This document shows positions 35,622 to 42,609 of a DNA stretch of 64,000 nucleotides, piece by piece. Below the pieces are notes generated by a model. That model ran no database searches, had not been told where the DNA came from, and was given only the letters and a program-made list of their open reading frames with translations. Made by a program: the position numbers and the translations under genes. The DNA is taken from positions 310,001-374,000 of the forward strand of contig JAHDVH010000001.1 in NCBI GenBank assembly GCA_023382385.1, read 5' to 3'. How positions within the stretch are numbered: position 1 is the first letter of the stretch; each line of letters starts with the position of its first letter. This DNA is from a bacterium (GTDB lineage Bacteria; Electryoneota; RPQS01).

Positions 35622-37390
35622 CGAAGACCAAAGTACTCTTCCTTCCGAATCATCATGTAGCCAGGCAAGTACTCATAGTGTTGCCCAGTCAGGTTTTCTA
35701 CTCCCCAAATGAGAGTCACGCCTTCAATAGTTCCTTCAATTCTGAAGTGCACGAGATGTGCGGGTCCGATCACCTCGCTACGCAAGTCCGAAGTCGCCCG
35801 TCGCCGCCCGATGTGCTCGTAGGCAGCGTATGATTCTATATGCAATTGCGACTTGAAGAACGTGCGAGAGAACACAAGACGCGAAAAAGAACGCGTGTCA
35901 AGCGCGCGGGATTTCTCATCAGCATCGACAACTATCTCACCAAGTGATTGGAATCTTACATGCTTAGTGATTCGAATCTCGGAGCTACCAGCCGGACCTT
36001 CAAACCGATTGCTTTGGCTTTGGCCGTCCAAATATAGTGTATCGCTTCGCTGGACAAAACCGTAGCCGTTTGATGTCGCAAACCTCCAGCCCAAGCGTAA
36101 TCTTCCCCTTTTTGACGTCCAATCAAGCCCTGCTTCTGCAAAGTCAAGAGCCGTTTCGTAGCCCCTATTTGCCTCGGACTGCGGGAGCACTCCACCAAAA
36201 AATCCACTCTTGGCAAAGCCGTCGTCTACGAGTAATCCTCTTTCTTCAATTCTAAACTGTGCGATCTGCCAGTATGTCGGTACAGACTTCCTGCCTAACA
36301 AGCCTAAACCATAGATTGCGAAATTCAGGAATCGGGGCGTAAGAATCTCCGTTGCGGCCGAGAGATCATCCTGGTTGTTATCATGCTTGTCACTTGCACG
36401 ATTGTTCAGCTTTTTGCGATAGAGTATGCGCGCCTTAAGGCTTCCAACTGCTGATTGTATTGATCCACGACCTTGTAGAGATACATCCTCCTCTACTAAT
36501 GCACTTTCTCCAGGAAAACTGAAATTGGCGCGTTCGAAGGCAAGTCTGAGGCCAACGTCCGAACACCCCATAACTTTGGATGCATCAACGAAGCCATAGA
36601 AATATTGTTCCCGCAAACCGAAGTACTTGTCTCTTTCCTCCCTGTCTTGCCTCAAATGCGCACCGAATTCAATACTGCTGCCATCGCGAATGCCTCGCAT
36701 TCTGACAGTCCCATGCTCACGCTCGCAATAGATATTCGGTCGGACTACCTGATTCGGAGCAGGCCTTAACACCTGCGGGGACTGAGCTTCCGCGTTAGAT
36801 CCGCCGTACTCAATCGTTGCGTTCCAGTTCGAATTCAGCCTATAGTTCAACTCCCCGCGGAGTTTGTACGACTTTGACTTGCTGATCCCCTCGCGCAGGC
36901 CATTGTACCAGAACAATCTCCCTCTCCCCTCAGCAGAGAATCGTGGCGAGAAGCTCTGGGCATGCGCAAAATCAACTCTTCCAAATCCATAGTAGCCCTC
37001 CCTGACTAGTAACTCAGTTCGCGGAGAGTCGGCAGGCATGCTCCTTCCTGTGAGCTTCAATGTGCCCAGTGGATCCAGCCCATCAACAGCGAATGCAACA
37101 GACTCCAATTCTTCAGGAGAATCCAGATTAGACTCGTACAGACCGTCACTGAAACGATGCCAGGGTATGCCATCTCGTTCAACTCCAATGTACCATGGAT
37201 TGAATCCCCACGGTCTGAATACTACGGGCGCCCCAGCGACACCGTAGTCCATCGGAAACATACCTGGAAGTCTTCGCATCCAGTCACTCATATCTTCGTA
37301 CGCATACGAACGCCATGCATCCATAGTCATGACCTGTGAATACAAAGGCACGGAAACGACAAACAAAACGAATATGCGTAAGAATCTCAT
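35603..37390 (-). CDS. TonB-receptor-like outer-membrane barrel with shortened plug
   Basis: The 595 residues start with a signal peptide (MRFLRIFVLFVVSVPLYSQ). A plug-like part (about 20-115) follows: SDWMRRLPGMFPMDYGVAGAPVVFRPWGFNPW, then VERDGIPWH and DSPEELESVAFAVDG, echoing receptor plugs (LPGV, G-x-DGxP, ESVEV) but shorter. No clear TonB box is found between the signal and the plug. The rest has alternating aromatic and charged beta strands, ending EEYFGLRWTLAL, as in outer-membrane barrels. It shares one base with the ECF S gene stop (TAATG) and precedes the BtuB-like gene in the riboswitch operon. It may be an accessory or diverged receptor for cobalamin or its precursors; no direct evidence of ligand. 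Confidence 0.7.
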   Translation of the reverse strand: MRFLRIFVLFVVSVPLYSQVMTMDAWRSYAYEDMSDWMRRLPGMFPMDYGVAGAPVVFRPWGFNPWYIGVERDGIPWHRFSDGLYESNLDSPEELESVAFAVDGLDPLGTLKLTGRSMPADSPRTELLVREGYYGFGRVDFAHAQSFSPRFSAEGRGRLFWYNGLREGISKSKSYKLRGELNYRLNSNWNATIEYGGSNAEAQSPQVLRPAPNQVVRPNIYCEREHGTVRMRGIRDGSSIEFGAHLRQDREERDKYFGLREQYFYGFVDASKVMGCSDVGLRLAFERANFSFPGESALVEEDVSLQGRGSIQSAVGSLKARILYRKKLNNRASDKHDNNQDDLSAATEILTPRFLNFAIYGLGLLGRKSVPTYWQIAQFRIEERGLLVDDGFAKSGFFGGVLPQSEANRGYETALDFAEAGLDWTSKRGRLRLGWRFATSNGYGFVQRSDTLYLDGQSQSNRFEGPAGSSEIRITKHVRFQSLGEIVVDADEKSRALDTRSFSRLVFSRTFFKSQLHIESYAAYEHIGRRRATSDLRSEVIGPAHLVHFRIEGTIEGVTLIWGVENLTGQHYEYLPGYMMIRKEEYFGLRWTLAL

Positions 37391-37947
37391 TAAAGCGGTT
37401 GCTCAATTAGTTTTACCATCTTGGGCAGCAGAGGCACAACAATCAAGAGAAACACGAGCGCGTTTGACACCAAATGAATCAATGCAAAAGGTGCGGCTAA
37501 GCCTAAGGTAACAAGAGTCTGGTCAATAGAAAACCCGGCCGCCACTGGGAAGGCCAGGTTAGTAAGAGTATCGAACCAAATCGTTGCTACAACCCCAAGT
37601 ACAGTGACGACGATTGCTCGATATGTAATTGAGCCAGCAAATGCCACTTTTCGTGCCAAGGCTCCAACGGCACCCGCGCCCGCCATTCCAGTGACTTGCG
37701 CTACCAGCGTCAAGCCAAAAGAACTGCCCATGGGGTGAAAGCCTGCAAACAGAGTTTCGATCAGAACACTACACAAAACCCCCGCGCCCAGTCCGAGCAG
37801 GTAACCCGCGCAAAAACATGTCGCGGTCACAAGCTCCACATTGGGAACAGGGGCCAAAAGATATCCTAACGCAAGACCGACTGCCACCAGAGCCGAGGCT
37901 CGAGTCAACATCAACGGCGGACTCGAAAAACCGCCAGTATCACTCAT
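37390..37947 (-). CDS. ECF transporter S component, predicted cobalamin-specific
   Basis: Inner-membrane substrate-binding protein of an energy-coupling-factor transporter. The 185 residues contain about six hydrophobic helices (about 12-30, 35-60, 62-88, 92-115, 120-145, 150-180). PVPNVELVTATCFCAGYLLGLGAG near 33 and FHPMGSSFGLTLVAQVTGMAGAG near 70 match S components that sit under cobalamin riboswitches. It is the first gene after the riboswitch, with a GAGGAG ribosome site (37959-37954) built into a hairpin. It needs EcfT (candidate at 4424-5185) and EcfA ATPases (not in the window). Cobalamin rather than cobalt or a precursor is inferred from the riboswitch and the receptor genes. Confidence 0.78.
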   Translation of the reverse strand: MSDTGGFSSPPLMLTRASALVAVGLALGYLLAPVPNVELVTATCFCAGYLLGLGAGVLCSVLIETLFAGFHPMGSSFGLTLVAQVTGMAGAGAVGALARKVAFAGSITYRAIVVTVLGVVATIWFDTLTNLAFPVAAGFSIDQTLVTLGLAAPFALIHLVSNALVFLLIVVPLLPKMVKLIEQPL

Positions 37948-37953
37948 TCGATT

Positions 37954-37974
37954 CTCCTCGCAAATTGCGAAGAG
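37954..37974 (-). promoter_or_regulatory. Shine-Dalgarno-sequestering hairpin (riboswitch expression platform)
   Basis: On the minus strand CTCTTCGCA (37974-37966) and TGCGAGGAG (37962-37954) pair over all nine positions (one G-U) around a three-base loop. The 3' arm contains the GAGGAG ribosome site of the ECF S gene, seven bases before its ATG. This would block translation when formed, so the riboswitch probably acts on translation start rather than by termination; no U-run terminator is seen here. Confidence 0.7.
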
Positions 37975-38009
37975 CCTCCACCAGTTTCCTTGTCTCCGAA
38001 GGTTGGTGA

Positions 38010-38122
38010 AAGCCGCAGGCAGGTCTCCTGGCTAAGAGTAAGTCACTCTATCACAGTTGCGGGACAGCGACGGGTTCACACCGTCTTCCCTATTCTTCCG
38101 CAGTTTGCGGACACCTGCAGCC
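38010..38122 (-). promoter_or_regulatory. Cobalamin riboswitch
   Basis: On the minus strand the conserved elements appear in order: GCAGGTGTCC (5' P1 strand, 38118-38109), GGGAAGACGGTGTGAA, the core CGTCGCTGTCCCGC then AACTGTGA, and the B12 box AGCCAGGAGACCTGCC (about 38034-38019). The P1 helix forms between GCAGGT (38118-38113) and ACCTGC (38024-38019). The arm with GCCACTG seen in longer versions is absent, as in compact class II aptamers. It lies between rplS and the ECF S gene; a second hairpin at 37979-38008 and the ribosome-site hairpin at 37954-37974 follow. Confidence 0.93.
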
Positions 38123-38144
38123 TAATTCCTGAAGCGAGAGCGTA

Positions 38145-38519
38145 CTACTCGCTGACCTTTTCGGTCGAAACAAGTTCGCGCGCCTTCTCGCGGATACGGG
38201 ACTTCTTACCGGTCAAACCACGCAGGTAGTGAAGCTTTGCGCGCCGCACACGACCTCGGCGCAAGACCTCAATCTTGGCTATTCGCGGCGAATGCAAGGG
38301 GAATACACGCTCGACGCCAATCCCCATGGAGAGCTTGCGTACCGTGAAAGTTTCATCAAGGCCGCCGCCATGCCGGCCAATACAAACTCCTTGAAACGCT
38401 TGAATACGTTCCTTGTCGCCTTCAATGACGCGGACGCTCACAATCAAGGTATCCCCAGGCACAAAGCTGGGAATATCTTGTCGAAGATCATCCATCGTCC
38501 AATTTGCGATGCGGTTCAT
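38145..38519 (-). CDS. rplS: 50S ribosomal protein L19
   Basis: Located at the 30S-50S interface. The 124 residues contain [35 protein letters not shown] and [47 protein letters not shown], as short family signatures [13 protein letters not shown] and KLHYLR show. ATG start with GAGG upstream. It is the last gene of the conserved order ffh-rpsP-khpA-rimM-trmD-rplS. No convincing terminator follows before the riboswitch. Confidence 0.97.
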   Translation of the reverse strand: MNRIANWTMDDLRQDIPSFVPGDTLIVSVRVIEGDKERIQAFQGVCIGRHGGGLDETFTVRKLSMGIGVERVFPLHSPRIAKIEVLRRGRVRRAKLHYLRGLTGKKSRIREKARELVSTEKVSE

Positions 38520-38536
38520 TTCTGCCTCTATCTATG

Positions 38537-39244
38537 CTAATGCTTGTTTTTCAAGGTATCGGTTCGCAGCAGGTCCGGACGTCGCTCACGTGTGCGCAAA
38601 GACCGTTCTGTTACTCTCCATTCCGCGATCTTCTCGTGATGACCGGAAAGCAGAACTTCCGGCACACTCAGTCCTTCAATAACTTCCGGTCTTGTGAAGT
38701 AAGGACAGTCCAAATCTCCATCTGCGAAACTGTCGCCATCTGCCGACGCTTGATTGCCAATAACTCCCGGCAACCTTCTCACAATCGAATCGACTAACAA
38801 TGCAGCAGGCGTCTCTCCACCGCTGACGACAAAATCCCCAACCGATATTTCTTCCCATGAGTCCCGTTCGAAAACACGGGCATCAACGTCCTTATAATGC
38901 CCACAAAGGACAATCAGCCACGTCGACCTGACGAGCGTGTCGACGACTGATTGCGTGAGCCGCTTCCCTTGCGGAGACATGAAAATCCGCTGAGGATTCT
39001 GAAGAGGTGCGCGATAAGTGAACAATGCATCAAGACAGGCAAATACGGGCTGTGCCATCATGATCATTCCAGCGCCACCTCCATATGGAACATCGTCGAC
39101 CTTTCCGTGGCGGTCGGTCGTGTAATGCCGAAGCTGATGCAACCAGATTTCAACTTCCCCGGACAACAATGCACGTTGCATGATCGACTGATTCAGCGGA
39201 GCACTGATTAGCTCGGGAAAGGCAGTTATGATGTCAATGATCAC
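38537..39244 (-). CDS. trmD: tRNA (guanine-N1-)-methyltransferase
   Basis: Makes m1G37 in tRNAs, needed to hold the reading frame. The SPOUT-fold protein is 235 residues from the GTG at 39244, opening MIIDIITAFPELI. The knot region shows PYGGGAGMIM, SPQGKRLTQ, LCGHYKDVDARV and the SAM-binding EISVGDFVVSGGETPA. A TTG three codons upstream (39253) is an alternative and would deepen the overlap with rimM to 20 bases. No clear ribosome site decides; translation is probably coupled to rimM. Confidence 0.96.
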   Translation of the reverse strand: MIIDIITAFPELISAPLNQSIMQRALLSGEVEIWLHQLRHYTTDRHGKVDDVPYGGGAGMIMMAQPVFACLDALFTYRAPLQNPQRIFMSPQGKRLTQSVVDTLVRSTWLIVLCGHYKDVDARVFERDSWEEISVGDFVVSGGETPAALLVDSIVRRLPGVIGNQASADGDSFADGDLDCPYFTRPEVIEGLSVPEVLLSGHHEKIAEWRVTERSLRTRERRPDLLRTDTLKNKH

Positions 39245-39803
39245 GCTCGCCAACCGCTGGTGGAATTTCCTCGCTGGACAGCAGTTCTGAAAAGCGACGG
39301 ACTACGATTCTGCGATGTTCAAGGTCGACGTCACCCACCCACGCATCCACGAACGGCACCATGACATCTCCCACAGGAGTCTGTATTGTCAGGATATCTT
39401 GGGCGCCTCGCAAAACATCGGACAATTTGCCAACTTCTTGTCCTGATTCATCTACCGCTATACAACCGATCATGTCGCTGATATAAAATAGATCTTCAGG
39501 CAGCTTGAGGCGGTCATTCAGCGATATCTCGATTGTGGCGCCACGAAGCGATTCTGCCTGATTACGGGTCCGGATCCCGTCAAAATTCAAAAGGACACCG
39601 TTCGTCGCAAGCTTACAGCGCTTTATCCTAATCTCGAGTACCGTCCCGTCAGACATTCGAAGCATACATTCTTTGAGAGTCCGAAATCTCTCTGGAAAGT
39701 CTGTCAACGGTTCGACTCGCACCGCTCCCTGCAAGCCGTGCGCGGCAACAACGGCCCCTATCAGAACCAGATCATTTGAACTGCGCGGCTCAGGCGTGTT
39801 CAC
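39234..39803 (-). CDS. rimM: Ribosome maturation factor RimM
   Basis: Helps assemble the 30S head and binds S19. The 189 residues have the N-terminal RimM barrel (LIGAVVAAHGLQGAVRVEPLTDFPERF near 13) and a C-terminal PRC-barrel (DLFYISDMIGC and then VPFVDAWVGDVDLEHRRIVV). GTG start overlaps khpA by 14 bases; trmD overlaps its end. The order is conserved among bacteria. Confidence 0.95.
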   Translation of the reverse strand: MNTPEPRSSNDLVLIGAVVAAHGLQGAVRVEPLTDFPERFRTLKECMLRMSDGTVLEIRIKRCKLATNGVLLNFDGIRTRNQAESLRGATIEISLNDRLKLPEDLFYISDMIGCIAVDESGQEVGKLSDVLRGAQDILTIQTPVGDVMVPFVDAWVGDVDLEHRRIVVRRFSELLSSEEIPPAVGERDH

Positions 39804-40092
39804 CTGAGCTGCCTACAATATCCAAATGTGGGGGCTCCGCACCCTTCGAAGGCATCGCAGGATCCACAATCTCGAAACCAGCACGAATTCCTTTGCGTGC
39901 TGCGGCAGCGAACACAAGTGTACGCAACGATCTTGCGGTCCGCCCTTCTTTTCCAATTACCTGACCGAGATCACCTTGTCCAACGTACAGCTTGTACAGA
40001 ATGCGACCAGTATCTTCGGTCACCTTCTCAATGCGAACAGACTCGGGTTTCTCAACCAAGTGTTTGACGATAAAGCTGATGAAGTCTTCCAT
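39790..40092 (-). CDS. khpA: KH-domain RNA-binding protein KhpA (YlqC family)
   Basis: Small RNA chaperone-like protein. From the ATG at 40092 it is 100 residues, opening MEDFISFIVKHLVEKPESVR as the family does, with the KH loop VIGKEGRTARSLRTLV (GKEG) near 53. The ATG has a strong ribosome site (AGGAAAG). A TTG 18 bases upstream is not needed. The C-terminal 20 residues extend beyond the usual 76-80. It sits between rpsP and rimM as usual. Confidence 0.93.
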   Translation of the reverse strand: MEDFISFIVKHLVEKPESVRIEKVTEDTGRILYKLYVGQGDLGQVIGKEGRTARSLRTLVFAAAARKGIRAGFEIVDPAMPSKGAEPPHLDIVGSSGEHA

Positions 40093-40152
40093 CACTTTCC
40101 TTTTCGCCAAGATGTGTGAGTGATCAGAAGGCGATATATTTAGGACAGATGT

Positions 40153-40671
40153 TTAAGCCTGCTCTGCTGTTTCGCCTGATTCTCCTGCGGCGGCTACCGC
40201 TGCATCAGCTGCGGCCTTGGCAGCTTGTGCAGCTTTCGCAGCCTCGGCCCTTGCCGCTTCTGCGGCGGCCGCCTCAGCTGCCGCGGCTGCCTCTGCAGCC
40301 TTTGCTTTGCGGCGGTCAGCTGCCGTTTCGATTTTCTGTGTTGCACGCAAGCGAGCAGCGTTTCGAACGCGCTCACCTTCAGCCGCTGCCTGATCTGCAG
40401 CCGCACCGCGCTTCAGCAGATCAAATTGGATTAGGACACCCTCGCGTGATAGCAGACTGCGGACAGTATCGCTCGGTTGTGCACCCTTGCGCAGCCATTC
40501 CAGCGCCTTTTGCGAAGACAGTTCCAGCTTCGCCGGCTGCTGCGAGGGATAATACACACCGAGCTGATCAAGATAAGCACCGTCGCGGCGTTTGCGGCTG
40601 TCCATGACCACAATACGAAAGCAGGGGATCTTCTTGCGTCCCGCGCGGGCTAAACGAATGCGAACTGCCAA
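40153..40671 (-). CDS. rpsP: 30S ribosomal protein S16 with long alanine-rich tail
   Basis: Early-binding 30S assembly protein. The first 85 residues are a normal S16 (AVRIRLARAGRKKIPCFRIVVMDSRKRRDG, then GVYYPSQQ). About 85 more residues follow, mainly Ala with Glu, Lys and Arg in a helical or coiled pattern, to the end at residue 172. Such tails occur in S16 of several FCB-type bacteria; the role is unknown. The start is TTG at 40671 with an AGGAAA ribosome site; no ATG fits. Confidence 0.95.
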   Translation of the reverse strand: MAVRIRLARAGRKKIPCFRIVVMDSRKRRDGAYLDQLGVYYPSQQPAKLELSSQKALEWLRKGAQPSDTVRSLLSREGVLIQFDLLKRGAAADQAAAEGERVRNAARLRATQKIETAADRRKAKAAEAAAAAEAAAAEAARAEAAKAAQAAKAAADAAVAAAGESGETAEQA

Positions 40672-40707
40672 CTTAGTTTTCCTATATTATAGATTATCTG
40701 AATTCTC

Positions 40708-42027
40708 TTAGCGACCCAACACGCGACGTACCTGTCCTGGCCCAGCCTTGCGCAACTGTTTCATCATCGTGACCATCTGCTCATACTGCTGGATCATCCG
40801 GTTTACATGCTGAACTGACAGCCCCGCTCCTGAAGCAATGCGCTTACGACGACTTGCATTCAAAACCTGCGGCCTCTCGCGCTCAAATGGCGTCATGGAA
40901 AGAATCAGCGCCTCTGTGTGCTTCAGAGCTCGCTCGTCAACTTGCATATTCTTCATTCGAGCGCCCATCCCTGGAATCATCCCGAGCAGGTCAGTCAGGG
41001 AGCCCATCTTCTTTAACTGTTTCAGCTGATCGAGAAAGTCCTGCAGATTAAAATCCGCTTTGCGCAGCTTGGCTTCAAGTTCTGCAGCCTTTTCCTCGTC
41101 AATCGTCGCCTGCGCGCGCTCCACAAGCGTAACGATGTCGCCACGTCCCAGAATTCGACCAGCAACACGATCGGGATGAAATGGTTCAAGTTGATCAAGT
41201 TTCTCACCAACGGACATAAACTTGATCGGTACATCGGTAACGGCACGAATTGAGAGCGCCGCGCCACCTCTCGTATCACCATCCATCTTTGTCAGAACGA
41301 CGCCAGAAAAGTGCAAGCGATCGAAGAACGACTTAGCCGAATTAACTGCATCCTGTCCGGTCATACCATCGGCCACAAACAGGATTTCTACAGGATCAGT
41401 AGCCTTTCGCACACGATCCAGTTCAGTCATCAGTTCATCGTCAACGTGAAGTCTGCCGGCAGTATCCAGGATAACTGGATCTAAGCTGATTTTGCGAGCA
41501 TGTCGTAGCCCGGCCTCGCAAACTTCCACCGGGTTCTTTGTCTCTCCGCGATAAACGCTGACACCGATGGATTCACCAAGAACCTGCAATTGATCTTGAG
41601 CTGCTGGACGCTGAAGGTCAGCTGCAATCAGCAACGGTCTCCGACCCTTAGCTTTAAAGTGACGAGCCAGTTTCGCACAGAAAGTCGTCTTTCCTGAGCC
41701 CTGTAGCCCAACCACCATAATAACGGTCGGCGGCTTCTTCGCAGAGCTAAGACGTGCCTCTTTCTCACCAAGAAGTGAGACTAACTCATCATGAACGATC
41801 TTAACAAAAAGCTGCGCCGGCTGCAGCGATTTCATTACTTCCTGTCCGAGCGCCTTCTCTTCCACTTTCGCCAAAAAGTCGCGGGCAACTTGAAGGTTTA
41901 CGTCGGCTTCAAGCAGCGCACGTCGCACATCCGCTGTCGCCTCACGGATGTTCGACTCCGATATCTTGCCAACTCCGCGTAGATTCCGAAACACGCGGTC
42001 AAGCTTGGAAGTCAGATCATCAAACAT
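40708..42027 (-). CDS. ffh: Signal recognition particle protein Ffh
   Basis: GTPase that binds signal peptides on ribosomes and hands them to FtsY. The 439 residues contain the N domain, the G domain (P-loop GLQGSGKTTFCAKLA near 105; DTAGRLHVDDELM near 188; TKMDGDTRGGAALS near 247), and the C-terminal M domain from about 300 with methionine-rich segments (LLGMIPGMGARMKNM, MIQQYEQMVTMMKQL). ATG start, four bases after the rfaE2 stop. It leads the ffh-to-rplS run. Confidence 0.98.
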   Translation of the reverse strand: MFDDLTSKLDRVFRNLRGVGKISESNIREATADVRRALLEADVNLQVARDFLAKVEEKALGQEVMKSLQPAQLFVKIVHDELVSLLGEKEARLSSAKKPPTVIMVVGLQGSGKTTFCAKLARHFKAKGRRPLLIAADLQRPAAQDQLQVLGESIGVSVYRGETKNPVEVCEAGLRHARKISLDPVILDTAGRLHVDDELMTELDRVRKATDPVEILFVADGMTGQDAVNSAKSFFDRLHFSGVVLTKMDGDTRGGAALSIRAVTDVPIKFMSVGEKLDQLEPFHPDRVAGRILGRGDIVTLVERAQATIDEEKAAELEAKLRKADFNLQDFLDQLKQLKKMGSLTDLLGMIPGMGARMKNMQVDERALKHTEALILSMTPFERERPQVLNASRRKRIASGAGLSVQHVNRMIQQYEQMVTMMKQLRKAGPGQVRRVLGR

Positions 42028-42030
42028 GAG

Positions 42031-42528
42031 TTATTTATCGCGCTTTGCGAATCTTGAAATCAAGGATGTAGTGGAATAACCGCTACGAAATGGAATTGTC
42101 AAGACTTCACCTCCACGAGACTTTACGAAATCGGCACCAGCAATCTGCGAGATTTCGTAGTCACCGCCCTTGACGAGGATGGACGGTTCCAATGCCTTAA
42201 TCAGGTCCTCAGGGGTATCTTCCTCGAACAATACGACAAGATCAACACATCGCAGGGCCAACAACACTGAGGCACGGTCGAATTCATTATTCAATGGACG
42301 ACCGCTGCCCTTCAATCGGCTGGCAGAAGAATCGCTATTCAAACCTACGAGAAGGAGATCGCCAAGAGATCTTGCCTCGTACAGATACTCCACATGCCCG
42401 CGATGTAGAATGTCAAAGACGCCATTCGTAAATACCAGCTTGCTTCCGCGTAGTCGTTCGAGGTAGCAACGCGAAACTGCGTCCTTGCGGTCCAACAAGC
42501 CGGGCAGGAAGTTAGCAGAGTTATGCAT
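42031..42528 (-). CDS. rfaE2: D-glycero-beta-D-manno-heptose 1-phosphate adenylyltransferase
   Basis: Makes ADP-heptose for the LPS inner core. From the ATG at 42528 it is 165 residues; the cytidylyltransferase-like core holds [21 protein letters not shown] (HxGH) near 32 and [19 protein letters not shown]. The fold family's GRPL-N-E and [10 protein letters not shown] signatures are present. The ATG overlaps the last A of the CCA of the tRNA-Val gene. TTG codons 36-39 bases downstream are alternatives if the leader is cut away. It forms a split version of HldE with the kinase gene upstream. Confidence 0.9.
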   Translation of the reverse strand: MHNSANFLPGLLDRKDAVSRCYLERLRGSKLVFTNGVFDILHRGHVEYLYEARSLGDLLLVGLNSDSSASRLKGSGRPLNNEFDRASVLLALRCVDLVVLFEEDTPEDLIKALEPSILVKGGDYEISQIAGADFVKSRGGEVLTIPFRSGYSTTSLISRFAKRDK

Positions 42529-42604
42529 GGTGGGCGACATAGGACTTGAACCTATGACCTCTGGTATGTGAGACCAGCGCTCTAACCAGCTGAGCTAGTC
42601 GCCC
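42528..42604 (-). tRNA. tRNA-Val (anticodon CAC)
   Basis: The minus strand folds into a full cloverleaf: acceptor GGGCGAC/GTCGCCC, D arm with GCTCAGCTGGTTAGAGC, anticodon stem CTGGT/ACCAG with loop CTCACAT so the anticodon is CAC (valine codon GUG), T arm with GGTTCAAGTCC, discriminator A and an encoded CCA (42530-42528). It lies between rfaE1 and rfaE2 and is probably processed from their common transcript. Confidence 0.95.
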
Positions 42605-42609
42605 GATAC

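Noticed and set aside
38133-38153. Hairpin AGCGAG/CTCGCT at the end of rplS as terminator
   Set aside because: It has six pairs but no U-run on the minus strand; I could not call it a terminator.
40116-40607. + strand open frame rich in Leu, Pro and Arg
   Set aside because: It is the complement of the alanine-rich S16 tail; GC-rich Ala codons read backwards give such residues.
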